NCBI RefSeq assembly: GCF_029626155.1
Contig: NZ_JARUBL010000001.1
Location: 1,426,001 to 1,490,000 of the forward strand
DNA: 64,000 bases
Direction: 5' to 3'
Source: Solwaraspora sp. WMMD1047
Lineage (GTDB): Bacteria > Actinomycetota > Actinomycetes > Mycobacteriales > Micromonosporaceae
Part shown: piece after piece, positions 60,612 through 64,000 of the stretch
Layout of the letters: every line of letters starts with the position of its first letter
Numbering within the stretch: the first letter of the stretch is position 1
Program-made: the position numbers and the translations under genes
Notes under the pieces: model-generated
Database searches by the model: none
What the model saw: only the letters and a program-made list of their open reading frames with translations
Told to the model about the DNA's origin: nothing

Positions 60612-61708
60612 ACCAGTTCCTCGTCCCGTTCGTAGACATACTCGACCACACCATCGGTGGTGTCGACAGCTGCCATGCCGGCCCCGTCCACCGGCGTGCT
60701 CGGGGTGGTCACGCTCACCACCACCTCGTCGGGTTGCGCGACCACCGTCAGCCGCGCCCACCGGGTGGCCGCGGCCAGCGGCACGGTGTGCGGTTCGGCC
60801 AGCCGCCGGCGGATCTCCACCGGCAGCGGCGGCGGCGTGCCGACGGCGACGAACTCGACCGGCAGCCCGTTGCGTTCGGCCACGTCCACGCAGGCCCGCA
60901 GCTCGTGCAGCAGCGGGTCCGGCACGTCGTCGGACTCGGCGATCAGGCGGCGCAGCCGGGACGCCTCCAGCGCGCACCGCCGCTGCACCAGCGGGTCGGT
61001 CGGGTCGGCCCGCCCGTCGGCCAACTCGGCGAGCACCGCCCCGGCGGTCCGGCCGACCAGCTCCAGCCGCGCCTGCCGTTCGCGATGCGCGTGCCCGGCG
61101 GCCAGTCGGTCGGCCTCCACCGCGGCCAGCGCGGCCGCCGCGGCGGCCCGCCCGCGGGCCAGGCTGTCGAGCAGGCCGGCGCCGAGCTTCAACGCCACCG
61201 GCAACACCGCGGTGGCGTAGACGAACATTCCGTAGCGGCTCAGGTCGGCGGCGCCGCCCCGGCCGTCGGCCAGCAGCCCGGCCAGGCCGATCACCGCCCC
61301 GGCGGCGAGCACCCCGACCAACGCCCCGACCGGCCGGTCCCAGAACACCAGCAGGGCGAACCAGCCCAGCGTGCTCCAACCCCAGTTCGCCGAATCGAAG
61401 ATCAGCTCCGGCGGGCTGGCCGCGAAGACCGCCGCGTCGACGACCAGCAGCACCCCGATCAGCGGCGCGGCCGGGACGGCCGACCCGCGGAACAGGCCCC
61501 CGGCGGCGACCAGGCCGACCGCGGCGAAGAGCAGCCATCCCGTACCGGGCACCCAGGGCGCCCGGTACGCCGACCAGTGCTGCACCGTCGCCGGCAGGTT
61601 CACCACCAGGTGCCAGCCGAACGCGATCAGCACGATCGCCACCCGGGTGCCCCGGTCGGAGGTGGTGGCGACCGCCGCCACCGCCTCCCGGTCGGTGTCA
61701 ACCCGCAT
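60446..61708 (-). CDS. Membrane histidine-kinase-like protein lacking the His box
   Basis: A 420-residue protein with six or seven membrane helices (about 20-180), a short coiled region and a C-terminal part that can be lined up with the neighbouring kinase. At the phospho-acceptor position it reads LVGRTAGAVLAEL where the neighbour has RDLHDTVLSTL, and no DxGxG or N box is seen later. It probably cannot phosphorylate itself. ATG 61708 overlaps the kinase gene by 11 bases. The last 50 codons overlap the response regulator in another frame and may be non-coding in character. Confidence 0.7.
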   Translation of the reverse strand: MRVDTDREAVAAVATTSDRGTRVAIVLIAFGWHLVVNLPATVQHWSAYRAPWVPGTGWLLFAAVGLVAAGGLFRGSAVPAAPLIGVLLVVDAAVFAASPPELIFDSANWGWSTLGWFALLVFWDRPVGALVGVLAAGAVIGLAGLLADGRGGAADLSRYGMFVYATAVLPVALKLGAGLLDSLARGRAAAAAALAAVEADRLAAGHAHRERQARLELVGRTAGAVLAELADGRADPTDPLVQRRCALEASRLRRLIAESDDVPDPLLHELRACVDVAERNGLPVEFVAVGTPPPLPVEIRRRLAEPHTVPLAAATRWARLTVVAQPDEVVVSVTTPSTPVDGAGMAAVDTTDGVVEYVYERDEELVWTQTRWRAAPPTLADGSPSPSSTTTPWSWRGFDPGWPRSRGWRWWRPARTRTPS

Positions 61709-62918
61709 CGGACCACTCCAACCGGACCAGGGTGCCCCGCCCGGGTGCCGAGTCCACCACCGCCCGCCCGCCCAGCGTGGCCATCCGGCCGTGCACGGAC
61801 TCGCGCAGACCGTACCGGTGCAGCGGCACCGTGTCCGGGTCGAAGCCCGGCCCGTCGTCGCGGACCTCGACCACCACCGCCGCGCCGACCCGGTCGAGCC
61901 GCAGCGCGGCCGTGGCGCCCGGCGCGTGCAGCGACACGTTCGACAGCGCCGCCAGCGCGCTGTCGGCGAGCCCGTCGGCAACCGCGGCCGCGACCGTGCA
62001 CGGCGCCAGGTCGGCGGTCACCGGCACCTGCGGGAACTTCGCCAGCACCGTACGCAGCCGGTGGTCCAGCCGGACCGGCGCGTCCGGGCCGGGACCGTCG
62101 GCATCCGCGTGCGCGCGGGCGTCGGCCAGCGCCGAGAGGGTACGCAGATCCGCGCCGGCCCGCTCCCGCAGCAGCGCCGAGCCCGCCGGCACCGCGCCGA
62201 GACTGACCACGGTGAGGGTGGAGAGCACCGTGTCGTGCAGGTCGCGGTTCTGCCGACGCTCGGCGGACCGGGCGGCCCGAGCCACCGCCGCCTGCTCGGC
62301 GCTGCGCCGGTAGTCGGCGAACGCCGCGTCCGCGCGCCGGCTGCTGCGCCGGGTCAGATAGCCCAGCGCCGCCGCGAACCCGGTCTGCACCACGAGCGTC
62401 ACGGCGTGCGCGGTCGCCTCCGCGGGCTCGCCCGCCCGGTGCGCGCCGACCGCGTACGCGGCGGCGATCAGCAGCCCGGCCGGGATCGACTGTCCCAGTG
62501 GCAGCGCGAACTGGGCCACCACCACCGAGGTGCTGGCCAGGATCGCGATCCAGCTCACCTCCCCGGGCAGCACCTCGGGCGCCACCAACCGGTTGATGAA
62601 CAGACAGGCGACCGCGGTGAGCGCGATGTCGACGTAGCTGACCCAGGCGGTCAGGCCGTGCCGCACGGTCCACCAGGCGTAGCCGGCCGACCAAGCGGTC
62701 AGCAGCAGCACCGCGCCGACCAGCAGCGGGGTGGAGACCGGTGGGCTGCGTACCGCGAGCGCCGCCGCGGCGCCGGCCAGGCCGCAACTGAGCCGGATCA
62801 TCGCCGGCAGGATGGCGAAGACCCGCAACAGGGCCCCGCTGGCCGGGGTCTCGCCGACGCCCGGGGCGTCCGCGTCCGCGCCGGCCCGGCCGGTCAGGGC
62901 GGACACGGCGGGCGTCAT
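61698..62918 (-). CDS. Sensor histidine kinase
   Basis: A 406-residue membrane kinase of the NarX/DesK type. Five to six helices lie at about 30-185, the dimerisation helix carries H228 in RDLHDT, and the ATPase domain has N327 in LAALSNVSLHA, D354-D355-G356-P357-G358 in VRDDGPGF, and a final G-rich PGRGTLVRL. It would phosphorylate the response regulator two genes on. ATG 62918 begins the protein; first gene of the leftward run. Confidence 0.9.
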   Translation of the reverse strand: MTPAVSALTGRAGADADAPGVGETPASGALLRVFAILPAMIRLSCGLAGAAAALAVRSPPVSTPLLVGAVLLLTAWSAGYAWWTVRHGLTAWVSYVDIALTAVACLFINRLVAPEVLPGEVSWIAILASTSVVVAQFALPLGQSIPAGLLIAAAYAVGAHRAGEPAEATAHAVTLVVQTGFAAALGYLTRRSSRRADAAFADYRRSAEQAAVARAARSAERRQNRDLHDTVLSTLTVVSLGAVPAGSALLRERAGADLRTLSALADARAHADADGPGPDAPVRLDHRLRTVLAKFPQVPVTADLAPCTVAAAVADGLADSALAALSNVSLHAPGATAALRLDRVGAAVVVEVRDDGPGFDPDTVPLHRYGLRESVHGRMATLGGRAVVDSAPGRGTLVRLEWSDAG

Positions 62919-63138
62919 GGTCCGTCCTCCCTGCGGGAAACTGGGCGGGCGCGGTGCGACGATCCGGCTGGACCGACCAAGCCGGACCTGTCACATCGAC
63001 GCGGGAGAATAGCATGCAAACGGTACCCAGTTCCGCGCTGTGCCGGTAAGTGGCAACCGGGCAACGGCCGGCCAGCAGCGGGACAGCGGCAGCCGGCCGG
63101 GTGGTTGCCGCTGCCGGCCGGGCCGGTAGCGTCGCGGT

Positions 63139-64000
63139 GTGGGTGTCCGTCGCTCGGCCCGGGACTGGGGTGTCGACGCCGCGCTGGTGGCCGGGGCCGC
63201 GGTGCTGGGCGGCCTCTTCCTGCTCTCCACGGTCACCGCCGAACCGTTGCCGCCGACCCTGCCGCCGCTGGGCCTCGACATCGGCATCGGGGTGGCCGCC
63301 TGCGTCGCGGTGCTGCTGTTCCGGCGGCGCTGGCCGGTGGCGCTGGCGCTGGCCTGCATTCCGGTGGCGCTGATCTCGTCGGCCGCGATGGGACCCACCG
63401 CGTTGGCCGTCTTCACCGTCGCGGCGTACCGCTCCTGGCGGGTGACCGCGGCGGTCGCCGGTGCCCACCTGCTGATGAACGTGCTGGTGCTGGAGTTCGC
63501 CCCGATCACCCAACGGCAGTACGTCGAGACGGTGGTCACGATGCTGCTGCTCGACACCGCGCTGGTCGCCACCGGGATGCTGGTCCGCTCCCAGCGGATG
63601 CTGGTCCGGTCGCTGCAGGACCGGGCCCGGCAGGCCGAGGAGGGTCAGCGGCTGCGGGTGGAGGAGGCCCGCCATCTGGAACGCGAGCGGCTGGCCCGGG
63701 AGATGCACGACGTGCTGGCCCACCGGATCTCGCTGCTGGCCGTACACGCCGGCGCGCTGGAGTTCCGCCGGACCGCCACCGCCGAGGAGGCCCGCGCGGC
63801 CGGGGTCATCCGGCAGAGCGCCTACGACGCGCTGGAGGACCTGCGCGAGGTGCTCGGCATGCTCCGGGGAACCCCGGGCGGAGCCGATCCGGAGCGGCCG
63901 CAACCCACCCTCGCCGACCTGCCCGCGCTGGTGGAGGAGTCCCGCCGGGCCGGCATGCGGGTGGTCCTCGACGACCGGCTCGGCAAACCCGACCCGGTGC
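63139..64000 (+). CDS. Sensor histidine kinase, partial (cut by window end)
   Basis: From GTG 63139 an uninterrupted frame runs to the window end (287 codons). It encodes four to five membrane helices (about 10-150) and the HisKA_3 helix with H190 in AREMHDVLAHRISLLAVHAG, followed by LEDLREVLGMLRGTPGG and the start of the ATPase domain. The rest lies outside the window. It is divergent from the other kinase, 220 bases away. The start is provisional, as GTG 63137 lies in another frame and no clear ribosome site is seen. Confidence 0.85.
   Translation, partial: MGVRRSARDWGVDAALVAGAAVLGGLFLLSTVTAEPLPPTLPPLGLDIGIGVAACVAVLLFRRRWPVALALACIPVALISSAAMGPTALAVFTVAAYRSWRVTAAVAGAHLLMNVLVLEFAPITQRQYVETVVTMLLLDTALVATGMLVRSQRMLVRSLQDRARQAEEGQRLRVEEARHLERERLAREMHDVLAHRISLLAVHAGALEFRRTATAEEARAAGVIRQSAYDALEDLREVLGMLRGTPGGADPERPQPTLADLPALVEESRRAGMRVVLDDRLGKPDPV

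Noticed and set aside
61627-63903. 758-codon minus-strand frame
   Set aside because: Runs over three genes and the divergent control region; no domain.

Overview
The window is high-GC actinobacterial DNA, most likely from Micromonosporaceae (Micromonospora, Plantactinospora or a relative). The evidence is strongly G/C-ending codon use, many ATGA/GTGA start-stop overlaps, frequent GTG and TTG starts, an XRE/DUF397 pair, a BTAD regulator, a GH5-CBM2 mannanase and several CUT1-sugar/LacI style loci. I saw no rRNA or tRNA gene and no CRISPR array. Family calls are from memory of motifs; no database search was possible.

Layout. 1-6466: an exporter and peptide locus with an ABC exporter (probably cut at its 5' end by the window edge), a SARP/BTAD regulator, a 73-residue peptide with eight cysteines, and an FtsX-type permease with its ATPase. 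6804-9145: a small secreted protein, a HAD-like protein, and a LysR regulator translationally coupled to RNA 2'-phosphotransferase KptA. 9222-12555: a conflict-type module, with an EACC1-like small protein overlapping a ClpC-like protein whose second AAA+ ring is replaced by a caspase domain, then a VapBC toxin-antitoxin pair. 12607-15248: mannanase and a divergent LacI regulator. 15615-18613: an MmyB-like regulator, a solo NRPS condensation-domain protein and a truncated gene. 18566-24377: VOC remnants and an intact VOC protein, a lipoprotein, an IMPase-like protein with a changed metal ligand, an AraC/DHFR-like pair and unknowns. 24455-25977: an IS4-family element inserted exactly in the centre of a perfect palindrome.

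26043-31007: a beta-lactamase-fold hydrolase, a WhiJ-like XRE/DUF397 locus, small secreted and membrane proteins, a long perfect hairpin and a pentapeptide-repeat protein. 31123-39521: a divergent sulfotransferase cluster (four sulfotransferases, a GT4 glycosyltransferase, a glycosidase-like lipoprotein and an FG-GAP protein), unusually rich in short tandem repeats at gene ends. 39654-42670: asd, a SnoaL-like protein, an ECF sigma factor with SnoaL tail and a flavin/F420-type reductase. 42674-49814: a sugar-uptake regulon (two permeases, binding protein, FAD oxidoreductase, LacI regulator) divergent from a Tat-exported beta-propeller protein, with two matching LacI-type operators between them.

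49931-56391: a membrane protein, a CBS protein and two tandem SCP2-like/glycogen-debranching-enzyme units whose coding sequences are mosaics of near-identical, C-poor, G/T-ending tracts and diverged GC-rich tracts. 56404-59814: DivIVA-like protein, esterase, acyltransferase and an unknown PH-like protein. 59877-64000: an operon of sensor kinase, kinase-like protein without the phospho-accepting His, and NarL/LuxR response regulator, then the start of another sensor kinase cut by the window end.

The best candidate for an undescribed system is the EACC1/Clp-caspase module at 9222-11820. The Cys-rich peptide locus at the left edge, the sulfotransferase cluster and the mosaic debranching genes come next.
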